A stretch of 64,000 nt of DNA from positions 434,001 through 498,000 of the forward strand of contig NZ_QKNX01000002.1 in NCBI RefSeq assembly GCF_005239135.1, read 5' to 3'. The notes under the pieces are model-generated. The model saw only the letters and a program-made list of their open reading frames with translations. It searched no databases and was not told the DNA's origin. Shown piece by piece: positions 48,655 to 56,951 of this stretch (positions are counted from its first letter, which is position 1; each line of letters opens with the position of its first letter). This DNA is from Natronomonas salsuginis (GTDB taxonomy: Archaea; Halobacteriota; Halobacteria; Halobacteriales; Haloarculaceae). Made by a program: the position numbers and the translations under genes.

Positions 48655-49200
48655 TCAATAAATCGTGACTTCGCCGTCCTCGACGGTGATGTCGACGAGG
48701 CTCGTGGCCTCGTGGTCGGTGTCGTCGAGTGCCGACTCGCCGACCTTCCGAATGACGACGACGATGTCCGCGATGTCGGCCCCAATATCGTCGAGCGCGT
48801 CGCAGATCGCGGCGAGCGTCCCACCGGTCGAGAGCAGGTCGTCGACGATGAGCACCCGATCGTCCGGCTCGATGTCGTTGATGTACATCTCCGATTCGGA
48901 GTAGCCGGTCGTCTTGTGGAGCGACACTTCGTTCTCCAGCCCGTAGGAGCGCTTCCGGATGACGACGAGGGGGATGTCGGTCTGCAACGAGAGCGCGGTC
49001 GCCAGGTGGATCCCCATGGCCTCGGGGGCGACGATCTTGTCGACGTCGAGATCCGCCGCGCGCATCACCTCGACGACGACCTCGCGCAACAGCCCCGGAT
49101 CGAGCACCGGGACGCCGTTGCTGATCGGGTGAACCATGTACTCGTAGCCGTCCTTGTCGATGATCGGGGCCTCGTGCAGCGATTCGTACAACAGCTCCAT
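48655..49200 (-). CDS. hpt: Purine phosphoribosyltransferase (hypoxanthine/adenine type)
   Basis: A 181-residue type-I phosphoribosyltransferase. The PRPP loop is [20 protein letters not shown], with [20 protein letters not shown] and [20 protein letters not shown] before it, the pattern of the archaeal HGPRTase-like/adenine enzymes. It salvages purine bases to nucleotides, fitting the nucleobase permease downstream. ATG 49200 ([12 protein letters not shown]) is chosen over an upstream in-frame GTG/ATG. An IS6-family element ends 53 bases upstream. Confidence 0.9.
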   Translation of the reverse strand: MELLYESLHEAPIIDKDGYEYMVHPISNGVPVLDPGLLREVVVEVMRAADLDVDKIVAPEAMGIHLATALSLQTDIPLVVIRKRSYGLENEVSLHKTTGYSESEMYINDIEPDDRVLIVDDLLSTGGTLAAICDALDDIGADIADIVVVIRKVGESALDDTDHEATSLVDITVEDGEVTIY

Positions 49201-49252
49201 GGTGACCGTTCGCCGACGGGGCACAAAGGGGGTTCGTTCTCCCGTTCGGGCG

Positions 49253-49941
49253 GTGTTCAGATAAGGATGAAGAGTGAGGCGGTACGTTTTTTTGAGTGTC
49301 TATGTCGAAAAACGCCCGCCTCAACGGCTATTTGGACGAGATTGACTTAGAGTTTGTTGAACGAGAAGCGACACCACGATTGCTGATGAAGCTCAGTATT
49401 CAGCTCCATCTTGCTGGACTATCACTTTCGAATACTGTTTCTATCCTTGAGATATTTGGTGTCGAACGCGCTCGATCCACCGTACATAACTGGGTTCACA
49501 AAGCTGAGTTACAGCCGAGATCAGGACAAAATCCGGATCACGTTGCGGTTGATGAGACTGTGATCCGACTCAACGACGAGCAGTATTGGCTGTATGCTGC
49601 TGTCGATCCTGAAACAAACGATTTACTCTATACAAAGCTTGAACCGACGACAAACAGGGTAATCGCTCACGCATTCTTTGCCGAGCTTCGTGAGAAACAC
49701 GACGTAGAAGACGCTGTGTTTCTCATCGACGGCTCACACTCGCTGAAAGACGCTTGTCGTCGTCATAGTCTCGATTTCAGATATGAAAAGCATGGAAATC
49801 GGAACAATGTTGAACGTGTCTTTCGAGAAATAAAACGACGAACTATCAGTTTCTCAAACTGCTTCAGCAACGCCAAAGCAGAAACTGCCAACGATTGGCT
49901 TCAATCATTCGCCTTCGCATGGAATCAGCTTATCTGAACAC
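49253..49941 (+). mobile_element. IS6-family insertion sequence, 689 bp
   Basis: Perfect 13-base terminal inverted repeats, GTGTTCAGATAAG at 49253-49265 and CTTATCTGAACAC at 49929-49941, enclose one transposase gene. The right repeat overlaps the transposase stop codon. The flanking eight bases (TTCGGGCG left, TACCCCCG right) do not match, so no target duplication is visible. That is compatible with old insertion, recombination or cointegrate resolution. Base composition is more AT-rich than the surroundings. Confidence 0.9.
49302..49937 (+). CDS. IS6-family transposase
   Basis: A 211-residue DDE transposase, normal length for the haloarchaeal IS6 group. Catalytic candidates are D84 in VAVDETVI, D143 in FLIDGSHSL and E171 in NNVERVFREIKRR. 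The N-terminal part (LSNTVSILEIFGVERARSTV) forms the helix-turn-helix. No frameshift or internal stop is present, so it may be active. Codon use is visibly less GC-biased than in neighbouring genes. Confidence 0.93.
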   Translation: MSKNARLNGYLDEIDLEFVEREATPRLLMKLSIQLHLAGLSLSNTVSILEIFGVERARSTVHNWVHKAELQPRSGQNPDHVAVDETVIRLNDEQYWLYAAVDPETNDLLYTKLEPTTNRVIAHAFFAELREKHDVEDAVFLIDGSHSLKDACRRHSLDFRYEKHGNRNNVERVFREIKRRTISFSNCFSNAKAETANDWLQSFAFAWNQLI

Positions 49942-49993
49942 TACCCCCGTTCGAGAGCATGGATTTATGTGTATAAACGCGGTACCATACATC

Positions 49994-50143
49994 ATGGGGG
50001 GTAGTGAAATCCACCGCTGCCGACGATGCGGTTTCGAGGCGCCGTCGGACGCCGAGGGATGGGGATCCGTCCATCACCCGCCGCTCGGGGAGTTGACGCA
50101 GTGTCCGGAGTGCGGAAGCACGGATACGATCACGCTCTCGTAG
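49994..50143 (+). CDS. Small zinc-ribbon protein
   Basis: A 49-residue protein with two CxxC pairs, HRCRRCGFEAPS and TQCPECGSTDTITLS, separated by a His-containing loop. It is one of the very small zinc-finger proteins common in haloarchaea. TATA-like TTTATG and GTATAAAC lie 20-30 bases before ATG 49994. It begins only 53 bases from the IS6 element, so part of its upstream region may have been replaced. Confidence 0.7.
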   Translation: MGGSEIHRCRRCGFEAPSDAEGWGSVHHPPLGELTQCPECGSTDTITLS

Positions 50144-50172
50144 TTCCGGCGTCGTGTTCAGTATTCGATCTG

Positions 50173-51198
50173 TTACTCGATAGCGTCGAGCGCGCCGGCG
50201 ACGACGAGCGGGAGCGTGATCGTCGCGTCCGCGTACACGGAGACGTTTCTGGCTCCTTTCTTGAGTTTCCCCCATGACCGAGCCTCGTCGAGCGTCGCCC
50301 CCGAGAGGCCGCCCGTCTGCGGCGGGTCCATCGTCAGTTGGACGGCGTAATCGTACGCGCCGGGCGTCACGAGCATCGTCTGGAGGACGTAGTTCTTCGG
50401 GACGCCGCCGCCGACCACTATCGCCGCCGTCGAGTCGGCCCCGTAGGCCAGATCGTTCAGCGGCGACATGTCCGCGAGCGCGTCGAGCGAGAAGCCGCTG
50501 ACCTGCGAGCGAAGCCACGCCTGCAGCCCGAGGACGGAGTCTTGAATCGCCGGCACGTGGACCGGTACATCGTGTTCGTACGCCGCGGCCGCGATCCCCG
50601 CGTCTTCGTTGATCTCCTCGCGACCGTTCACCTCGGCGTTGGCGCGGCCGAGTTCGCGCGTGAACTCGGCGATCGAGACGACCTCCTCGCCGATCGCGTC
50701 GAACACCTCCGTTCGCAGGTGCTTCTCGAACAGGGTGAAGTGTTCCTGCGGGAGGTAGACGTTGTAAATCCGGTCGACGCCTTCATCCCTGAGCCGTTCG
50801 TCGAACTCCCGCTCGCCATAGTCAGGGTGGTCGTGCGTTCCGTGGTGGTGTTTCCCCCCGATCGCCTCGATCGAATCGTGGGTCAGGTTCGCCCCGGTCG
50901 TCACCAGCGCGTCGATGTGGCCTTCACGCACGAGGTCCGCGACGATCGCTCGCATTCCTGCGGGAACCATCGCGCCGGCCAATCCGAGAAAGACCGTCGT
51001 TTCTTGGCGGTCGAGCGCCTCCGCAGTCACGTCAATCGCTTCCGCAAGGTCCGCCGCGCCAATACCCGCATTGCCGTACTCGGCGGCCAGTTCGGCGACG
51101 GTCATCCCCGCCGAAATCCGTGCGTGCCCGATCGGGTCGTGATCGAACGCCTCCCGCGCTGGAGACGAGTCGTGTCCGTCGGTCGCGTCGTCGGTCAT
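50173..51198 (-). CDS. dys: Deoxyhypusine synthase
   Basis: A 341-residue enzyme that transfers the aminobutyl group of spermidine (or agmatine in some archaea) to a Lys of aIF5A. The NAD-binding part includes VFLGLAGAMVPAGMRAIVAD and ALVTTGANLTHDSIEAIGGK. The catalytic Lys is in SWGKLKKGARNVSVYADATI, and VVGGGVPKNYVLQTML is also typical. The gene is normally single and essential in archaea. A TATA-like AACTTAACC (51222-51230) lies 28 bases upstream. Confidence 0.96.
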   Translation of the reverse strand: MTDDATDGHDSSPAREAFDHDPIGHARISAGMTVAELAAEYGNAGIGAADLAEAIDVTAEALDRQETTVFLGLAGAMVPAGMRAIVADLVREGHIDALVTTGANLTHDSIEAIGGKHHHGTHDHPDYGEREFDERLRDEGVDRIYNVYLPQEHFTLFEKHLRTEVFDAIGEEVVSIAEFTRELGRANAEVNGREEINEDAGIAAAAYEHDVPVHVPAIQDSVLGLQAWLRSQVSGFSLDALADMSPLNDLAYGADSTAAIVVGGGVPKNYVLQTMLVTPGAYDYAVQLTMDPPQTGGLSGATLDEARSWGKLKKGARNVSVYADATITLPLVVAGALDAIE

Positions 51199-51221
51199 TG
51201 TGGACCCCTCGACTGGCGGTC

Positions 51222-51230
51222 GGTTAAGTT
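51222..51230 (-). promoter_or_regulatory. TATA box of dys
   Basis: AACTTAACC on the minus strand, centred 28 bases before ATG 51198. Confidence 0.5.
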
Positions 51231-51347
51231 CGCCGTTCTCTTGTCCTCGTTGGGTGTGTCGGCCGCGCTTCGGTGCGGACCACGCGACTCAAGAATTCGA
51301 CCGATACTGTCCCCTCGCGGTTGATTTTCGGCGGCCAATGGGGAGTC

Positions 51348-51354
51348 TTTATTA
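51348..51354 (+). promoter_or_regulatory. TATA box of the ferredoxin/NrfD operon
   Basis: TTTATTA lies 28 bases before ATG 51379, pointing to a leaderless transcript that begins at the small open frame rather than at the ferredoxin gene. Confidence 0.5.
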
Positions 51355-51378
51355 CCGTTCGGTCAAAGACCCACCTTG

Positions 51379-51861
51379 ATGGCAGAGCCCGGTGCCGACA
51401 GGCGGGAATCCACCGACGGACGCCGGACGGACGGGGTCGATCCGATGACGCCCGGCCGTTCGAGATCCGGTGGTTTACCCACGGCGTTCGACTCCGACGA
51501 CCCGAACGGTGTCGTCGGCGGTAGATACGCCGACATGGGACCGTTCGCCGACAACACGGGCAAACGCGACGTTCAGATACTGTGCGAGTTCACCGAAACG
51601 GACGACGGCTTCGCTACCGAACCTCCAGCCATCGAGGTCGCCACGGTGCCGACCGTCGTCACGGAGTCGTCCGGCGGCACTCCCGGCCGGAGGTCCGGTT
51701 CGGACGGCAACTTCGGTGCGACACGACAGCTATCTGTGCTGGTTGGACCCCGATCTGAGTGCGTATCGAGGTGCGGTGACCGCCGGACGATACGAGCCGG
51801 CCGGCACTCGGATGGGACAGTACCCGTGGTGGGACCACGGAACACGGTGATTACTAAATGA
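51379..51861 (+). CDS. Hypothetical protein leading the ferredoxin/NrfD operon
   Basis: A possible 160-residue protein without a recognised family. Support comes from a TATA box exactly 28 bases before its ATG and from an ATGA overlap with the downstream ferredoxin gene, the usual sign of translational coupling. The first ~85 residues (GRYADMGPFADNTGKRDVQI) look protein-like. The second half is rich in Arg and Gly and less convincing. Another frame at 51717-51850 (GTG start) reads YLCWLDPDLSAYRGAVTAGR and is equally protein-like, so a frameshift is possible. Confidence 0.4.
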   Translation: MAEPGADRRESTDGRRTDGVDPMTPGRSRSGGLPTAFDSDDPNGVVGGRYADMGPFADNTGKRDVQILCEFTETDDGFATEPPAIEVATVPTVVTESSGGTPGRRSGSDGNFGATRQLSVLVGPRSECVSRCGDRRTIRAGRHSDGTVPVVGPRNTVITK

Positions 51862-53291
51862 GTAGAGACGACGACTCCTGTGGCCACGGCAGTTGTGGCT
51901 GCGGGGACAACGACAACACAGCGGACGAATCGTTTCACCCGATGGGTGCCGATTACGAAGACGAGATGCGGGAGATGCTCGACGACACCGAGTACGACAC
52001 CGAACTCGGCATGGACATGGCCGAAGATTCCATGCGCCTCATCCAGGGTGAGATCTCCGAGGCGGAGTTCCACGAAAAATACAACGACGCGGTCCTCGAG
52101 GAGTTCGACGTCGACGATCGGCCGACCGTCGACGCATTCGAGGAAATGCACGCGGACGACGAGGAGAGCATCTTCGGCAAGCTCACCGGCGAAGGCGGTA
52201 TCGCCGACAAGCTGGCGAATCTCGACACCGAGATGAACCAGAGCCGACGGGACACGATGAAGAAGATGGGTGCCGGGGCTGCGGCACTCGGTCTCGGCGG
52301 CGTCGCCTCTGCGCAGAGTTCCGGCGACCCGAAGGACGACGAGTACGGCGCGAGCCCGATCGACCAGACCGAGACGGACGTCCAGATGGGTATGGTCATC
52401 GACCTCGAACGCTGTGACGGCTGTCTCGAGTGCGTCGTCGGCTGTATCGAGGAGAACCAGACTTCGACGGGCGCCAACTGGATGTACGTCCTCGCCTACG
52501 AGGACGAGAACACGGAGCAGGAGAACCTCCTCGTTCGCCCGTGTCAACACTGCAGCAACGCGCCGTGTGAGAAGGTCTGTCCGGTCCGCGCGCGACACAC
52601 GCGAGAGAAGGACGGTATCGTCCTCACGAACTACGAGGTCTGTATCGGTTGCCGATACTGTCAAGTCGCCTGCCCGTACGGTGTCAACTACTTCCAGTGG
52701 GGCGAGCCCGACGTTCCGTACGACGAGCTCCCCGGCTCGGAGAACGACTACGAGCAGCTCAAACAGATGCCCGACGAGGAGCGCAACCAGCAGCTCGTCG
52801 AGACCAACGACCACATCCACGACGGGCGGGGCCAGTGGAACGACATGCGCCCCCCGCAGGGTGTCATGGGCAAGTGTACGTACTGTCCGTCGCGACAGGA
52901 CGGCCACCAGGGCGAAGAGAAGGTCGGAACGACTGCCTGTCAGGATGCCTGCGACGCGGCCGGCATGAGCGCGATCCACTTCGGGGACATGCACGACCCC
53001 GAGAGCCGACCCCAGCAGTTCCTGCGCCAGCGCGCGGAACTGGAGTACGAGCAGGACACCGAACTCGACAACGGCGAGGAGTGGGGCGAGACGGTCACGC
53101 CGTGGGGGAAGCTCTCGGCGTTCAAACTGCTCGAGGACCTCGGTACAAACCCGAACGTCGTGTATCTGGGTAACGAACCTGGACCGGACGCAGAGCAGGT
53201 CGAAGGGCCGGTCACCTACGAACAGATCGGCGTCGAGGACAACCGGAAACACCACCTCGATCAGTTCACTTTCGGGACGGGTGATGACTGA
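51858..53291 (+). CDS. Four-cluster ferredoxin subunit with long N-terminal domain and internal Tat motif
   Basis: A 477-residue protein. Sixteen Cys form four [4Fe-4S] sites: 186/189/192/196, 229/232/237/241, 262/265/268/272 and 340/343/361/365, as in DmsB/PsrB/NrfC subunits. Ahead of them lies an acidic domain (about 20-120) and, at 129-136, a twin-Arg motif SRRDTMKK followed by a hydrophobic stretch ending GVASAQ. A Tat-like signal 130 residues into a protein is unusual. It should pass electrons between a catalytic subunit and the NrfD membrane protein encoded next, which it overlaps by one base. Confidence 0.88.
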   Translation: MSRDDDSCGHGSCGCGDNDNTADESFHPMGADYEDEMREMLDDTEYDTELGMDMAEDSMRLIQGEISEAEFHEKYNDAVLEEFDVDDRPTVDAFEEMHADDEESIFGKLTGEGGIADKLANLDTEMNQSRRDTMKKMGAGAAALGLGGVASAQSSGDPKDDEYGASPIDQTETDVQMGMVIDLERCDGCLECVVGCIEENQTSTGANWMYVLAYEDENTEQENLLVRPCQHCSNAPCEKVCPVRARHTREKDGIVLTNYEVCIGCRYCQVACPYGVNYFQWGEPDVPYDELPGSENDYEQLKQMPDEERNQQLVETNDHIHDGRGQWNDMRPPQGVMGKCTYCPSRQDGHQGEEKVGTTACQDACDAAGMSAIHFGDMHDPESRPQQFLRQRAELEYEQDTELDNGEEWGETVTPWGKLSAFKLLEDLGTNPNVVYLGNEPGPDAEQVEGPVTYEQIGVEDNRKHHLDQFTFGTGDD

Positions 53292-54628
53292 TGTCGTCGC
53301 AAACACCTTCCGTCGACGACATTGTTCGCCCGATGCAGAGCACCTCGAAGGGATACTACATCGTCTTCGCGGTCGCCAGCGTCCTCGCGCTCATCTGGTT
53401 CGGTCTCTGGTCGATTCAGCTCCAGCGCGGACTGGCGGTCACGAACCTCGCCGACTGGGGCTCCGCGGGTGGCGTCACCTGGGGTCTCTACATCGGCGCG
53501 TTCATCTGGTGGGTCGGGATCGCTCACGGCGGGATCATCCTCTCGGCCGCGGTGCGGCTGTTCGGGATGAAGCGATACCTACCGGTCGCCCGTCTCGCTG
53601 AACTGCTCACGATCGGCGCGCTGAGCATGGCGGGACTCTACATCGTCATCCACGTCGGTCGACCCGACCGGATCGTGACGAGCGTCGTGCAGGCGTACCC
53701 AGTCACCGTTCACCAGTCGCCGCTGGTGTGGGACGTGACGGTCATCACGATGTACATGGTGATGACGCTCACCTACCTCGGACTGACGATCAGATACGAT
53801 CTCGCACGCATTCGCGACGATCTGCCGAACATCCTCGAACCGGTGTACAAAATCGCGACGATCGGCTACTCGGAAGCCGAAGACGAGGTCGTCGAACGGA
53901 TCGTCTGGTGGCTCGCGCTGGGCGTCATCGTGATGGCACCGCTGTTGCTCCACGGTGGGGTCATCCCGTGGCTGTTCGCGCTGTTGCCGTCGATGCCCGG
54001 CTGGCAGGGCGCCATTCAGGGGCCGCAGTTCCTCACGATCGCACTCACGTCGGCGATCGCCGGCGTCATCATCCTCGCGCTCGTGCTCCGGCGCGCCTAC
54101 AACTGGTATCACATCCTCACTGACGACGTCGTCCGCGGGTTGACGCTGTGGCTCGGGCTGTTCGGGCTGCTCTTCCTGTGGCTGCAGCTCCAGCAGGTCA
54201 TCACCGGAGTCTACGCCGCGCCGCTCGACCAGCGGGCGCTCGCACACGCGAAGATCTCTGCGCCGGCCTACCAGTTCGCGATCGGTGTCGTCGTCCTCTC
54301 GATGGCGTACATCTTCGCGCAGGCGGTCAACGCGGACTTCTTTAGCGTCCGACGATCGCTCGCCGCATCGCTGTTGATGCTCGCCGGCACGCTGACCGAG
54401 AAGGTGCTCTTCGTCTTCGAGGGACTCGAGTACCCGACGTTCGACATGTACTACAACACGCCGGGACACTACTTCCCGAGCCCCATCGAGCTCGGCTCGC
54501 TCATCGGCACGATCGCGATATGTGTGCTCTTCTTCCTCATCGTTCTGAAAGCCGTCCCGGTGATCGAACTGCACGCGATCGAAGAGCTCCGTGGCGAGGG
54601 CCACGGTCACTCGGAGGCTGATGACTGA
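53291..54628 (+). CDS. NrfD/PsrC-type membrane subunit
   Basis: A 445-residue membrane protein with eight to ten helices (GYYIVFAVASVLALIWFGLW, IALTSAIAGVIILALVLRRA, LTLWLGLFGLLFLWLQLQQV). The pattern fits NrfD/PsrC quinol-binding subunits. Its job would be to exchange electrons between menaquinone and the ferredoxin subunit. It overlaps both neighbours by one base (TGATG), so all three genes are coupled. The C-terminus is His/Asp-rich (EGHGHSEADD). Confidence 0.9.
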   Translation: MSSQTPSVDDIVRPMQSTSKGYYIVFAVASVLALIWFGLWSIQLQRGLAVTNLADWGSAGGVTWGLYIGAFIWWVGIAHGGIILSAAVRLFGMKRYLPVARLAELLTIGALSMAGLYIVIHVGRPDRIVTSVVQAYPVTVHQSPLVWDVTVITMYMVMTLTYLGLTIRYDLARIRDDLPNILEPVYKIATIGYSEAEDEVVERIVWWLALGVIVMAPLLLHGGVIPWLFALLPSMPGWQGAIQGPQFLTIALTSAIAGVIILALVLRRAYNWYHILTDDVVRGLTLWLGLFGLLFLWLQLQQVITGVYAAPLDQRALAHAKISAPAYQFAIGVVVLSMAYIFAQAVNADFFSVRRSLAASLLMLAGTLTEKVLFVFEGLEYPTFDMYYNTPGHYFPSPIELGSLIGTIAICVLFFLIVLKAVPVIELHAIEELRGEGHGHSEADD

Positions 54629-54858
54629 TGGCAGACTTCGACATCTGGCAGGTCCTCTACCCCGGTACGTGGGTCATCTTCGGCATCATCGGCCTGCCGA
54701 TCTACACCGCGATCCTGGGGTGGTTCCTCGGCAAACCCCGCGACTTCGGTAAGGCGCTGATGGCGCTGACGTATCTCGTCGGCTTCATCGTCTCGATGTG
54801 GACCGGTCTCTACATTCTGACGCTGCTCATCGGCATCGTCTTCCCGCCCGCGATGTAG
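54628..54858 (+). CDS. Small two-helix membrane protein of the NrfD operon
   Basis: A 76-residue protein with two membrane segments (WVIFGIIGLPIYTAILGWFL and LMALTYLVGFIVSMWTGLYI). Small membrane subunits of this kind often stabilise a larger respiratory subunit. Its start overlaps the NrfD stop by one base, so it is surely made with it. I do not recognise a family. Confidence 0.7.
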   Translation: MADFDIWQVLYPGTWVIFGIIGLPIYTAILGWFLGKPRDFGKALMALTYLVGFIVSMWTGLYILTLLIGIVFPPAM

Positions 54859-54976
54859 GCGGGCCGCGGTCCGACCTTTCCGTTCTCGTTCTCTCGTATC
54901 GTCGCTGAGCCCCACCGTTCCCCACCGCCCGAAGATAAAGTGTCATAGGTCTCCACGCCCTAGGACGGCTGATCAG

Positions 54977-56140
54977 ATGACGGAACCCGAATCGGAACTC
55001 GAAGCGCAGCTCCGGGAGGTCGAAGATCCCCTCGTCGGCGAGGACATCGTCACGATGGGCTTAATAAACGATGTCACGATCGACGACGGAACGGCATCGA
55101 TCTCGCTCGCGTTCAACACCCCCTTCGCGCCCGCAGAACTCGAACTGGGCGACGCGATCAGGGCGGCGGTCAAGGACGTCGGGCTCGAACCGGACCTGTA
55201 CGCTCAGGCCGGCGAGGAACACGGCTTCGACGAGGAGGTCATGCCGAACGTCCGAAACGTCATCGCCGTCGCCTCCGGGAAGGGCGGCGTCGGGAAGACG
55301 ACGGTCGCCGCGAACCTCGCTGCCGGGCTCGAACAGATGGGCGCGCGCGTTGGCTTGCTCGACGCCGACATTCACGGGCCGAACGCGCCGCGCGTCCTCC
55401 CCGTCGAGGACGATCCGGGCGTCACGCCCGACGAGAAGATCGTTCCACCGACCGCCGACGGCGTGAAGGTGATGAGCATGGGCTTTCTGCTCGGCGAGGA
55501 GGACGACCCGGCTATCCTCCGCGGCCCGATGGTCAACAACGTGATGACGCACTTCTTCGAGAACGTCGAGTGGGGCGCGCTCGACTACCTCGTCGTCGAC
55601 CTCCCGCCGGGGACCGGCGACGCCTCCTTGGACCTCGTCCAGACGCTCCCCGTCGCCGGCGTCGTCATCGTCACGACGCCCCAGCAGATGGCCGTCGACG
55701 ATGCCCGGAAGGGGCTTCGCCTCTTCGAGAAACACCACACCCCCGTGTTGGGGATCGTCGAGAACATGAGCCTGTATCACTGTCCGAACTGCGATGACGT
55801 CCACGATCCGTTCGGCCGGGGCGGTGCGGAGGAGATCGCCGAGGCCTACGAGGTCGATCTCCTCGGACAGATCCCGATCCACGAGGACTTCGGGGCCGAC
55901 GGTACGGCCTCCCCGGCAGTCAAACTCGAGGACAGCCCTGTCCGAGAGTCCATGATCGAGTTGATCGATACGATCGCTGATCACGTCGGCGAGGTCAACC
56001 GCCGCAAGGTCGCCGGGATGCTCGAGGTGGGTCGCGAGGAGAACCGGAGCCCGGTCGACGACTCGCCGCAGGGCGGCACTCCCGGTTCCCAAGGGCCGCC
56101 CCGAGGCGGTCAGCAGGGCGGTCCGGGGCCGAAGCTGTAG
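54977..56140 (+). CDS. mrp: Mrp/NBP35-family Fe-S carrier ATPase
   Basis: A 387-residue protein. The N-terminal DUF59-like domain (LVGEDIVTMGLINDVTIDDG) precedes a MinD-type ATPase with the deviant Walker A SGKGGVGKTTVAANLA, and LLDADIHGPNAP and LVVDLPPGTGDASLDLVQ. A CxxC that carries a Fe-S cluster is in HCPNCDDVHDPFGRGG. It is an ApbC/Mrp Fe-S carrier. The Gly/Pro/Gln-rich end (GGQQGGPGPKL) is a disordered extension. A TATA-like GATAAAGTG lies about 45 bases upstream, so a short leader is expected. Confidence 0.93.
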   Translation: MTEPESELEAQLREVEDPLVGEDIVTMGLINDVTIDDGTASISLAFNTPFAPAELELGDAIRAAVKDVGLEPDLYAQAGEEHGFDEEVMPNVRNVIAVASGKGGVGKTTVAANLAAGLEQMGARVGLLDADIHGPNAPRVLPVEDDPGVTPDEKIVPPTADGVKVMSMGFLLGEEDDPAILRGPMVNNVMTHFFENVEWGALDYLVVDLPPGTGDASLDLVQTLPVAGVVIVTTPQQMAVDDARKGLRLFEKHHTPVLGIVENMSLYHCPNCDDVHDPFGRGGAEEIAEAYEVDLLGQIPIHEDFGADGTASPAVKLEDSPVRESMIELIDTIADHVGEVNRRKVAGMLEVGREENRSPVDDSPQGGTPGSQGPPRGGQQGGPGPKL

Positions 56141-56172
56141 CCCGATTCGTCAGAACGGTCGTGGTGTTCGTT

Positions 56173-56496
56173 TCAGTTGTACTCTCGCCACCGATAGCCG
56201 CACTCCTGGCATTTGAAAAACCGCGTCGGCGGTTCGTCGGCCGCGCCGGTCTGTTTGATCGCATACCACGCCTTCTCGTGGCCACATTTGTCGCAGATCA
56301 CGTCGTTGGCGGTCGGTTTCCCCTCGAAATCCGCGTCCGGCGAGGACTCGATCACGTCGTCGTCGGTCTGGGCCTCCGTGCTGACGAACGACTCGGCGCG
56401 CGCCGCGTCCTTTCGTTGGACGGCACCGCACGACGAACAGATCATCTCGTCGCCGTCGGCGTGCGTCAGCGAGCCGCAGTCGTCGCAAAACTGCAT
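56173..56496 (-). CDS. tfs: Transcription factor S (TFS/RPA12-like)
   Basis: A 107-residue protein with two zinc ribbons: MQFCDDCGSLTHADGDEMIC with CSSCG, and VICDKCGHEKAWY ending RFFKCQECGYRW. The acidic AADEPPTRFFKC carries the Asp-Glu pair that stimulates RNA cleavage by stalled archaeal RNA polymerase. Length and arrangement match archaeal TFS. A TATA-like GGCTTTTGC lies 27 bases upstream. It is convergent with mrp. Confidence 0.93.
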   Translation of the reverse strand: MQFCDDCGSLTHADGDEMICSSCGAVQRKDAARAESFVSTEAQTDDDVIESSPDADFEGKPTANDVICDKCGHEKAWYAIKQTGAADEPPTRFFKCQECGYRWREYN

Positions 56497-56518
56497 AGCG
56501 GACCTTCGGTCGGCCCGT

Positions 56519-56527
56519 GCAAAAGCC
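56519..56527 (-). promoter_or_regulatory. TATA-like box of tfs
   Basis: GGCTTTTGC on the minus strand, 27 bases before ATG 56496. Confidence 0.35.
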
Positions 56528-56540
56528 TGCGGTCTCAGCG

Positions 56541-56951
56541 CTACTGGGCGTCGGAAACGACGGATTCCTCGCGGTGGCGCTCGACGACGGGGCAGTTTCG
56601 AACGCGAAAGGAATCGACGCCGACCAGCTCGACGATCTCGGTTCCAGGGTTCGTGCAGGCGGTCTCGGGCGGTTTCGAAAAGTACTCACAGGTCGCACAG
56701 TAGCGCTCTTTCGGCACGACTGTCTCGGCCTCCGTCGCCCCGTTCAGGGCGGTTGTCAGTTCGTCGCTCCCGTCGCCCGCCTCGTCGATCGCCGCCCACA
56801 CGTCTGCCTTGTCGACGGGATCGATCTCCATCTCCTCGAACGGGTCGTCGGTTTCGATCCCCGCGGCGTCGATGTCGTCCAGTTCGGCGAACGGATCGCT
56901 ACCGTCGAATCTGCCTCTCACGATCGATTCGTCGCTCGGTCCGTCACTCAT
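56541..56951 (-). CDS. Acidic protein with C-terminal four-Cys zinc site
   Basis: A 136-residue protein. The first ~75 residues are very acidic and low in structure (RGRFDGSDPFAELDDIDAAG). The C-terminus has four Cys, YCATCEYFSKPPETACTNPG and VRNCPVVERH, likely a zinc or cluster site. No family is recognised. Its start overlaps the end of the coiled-coil gene by eight bases, so the two are in one operon and may form a complex. Confidence 0.7.
   Translation of the reverse strand: MSDGPSDESIVRGRFDGSDPFAELDDIDAAGIETDDPFEEMEIDPVDKADVWAAIDEAGDGSDELTTALNGATEAETVVPKERYCATCEYFSKPPETACTNPGTEIVELVGVDSFRVRNCPVVERHREESVVSDAQ

Noticed and set aside
51573-53306. Minus-strand frame of 577 codons opposite the ferredoxin subunit
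   Set aside because: It mirrors the Cys-rich ferredoxin gene and has only Val/Leu/Arg low-complexity sequence.
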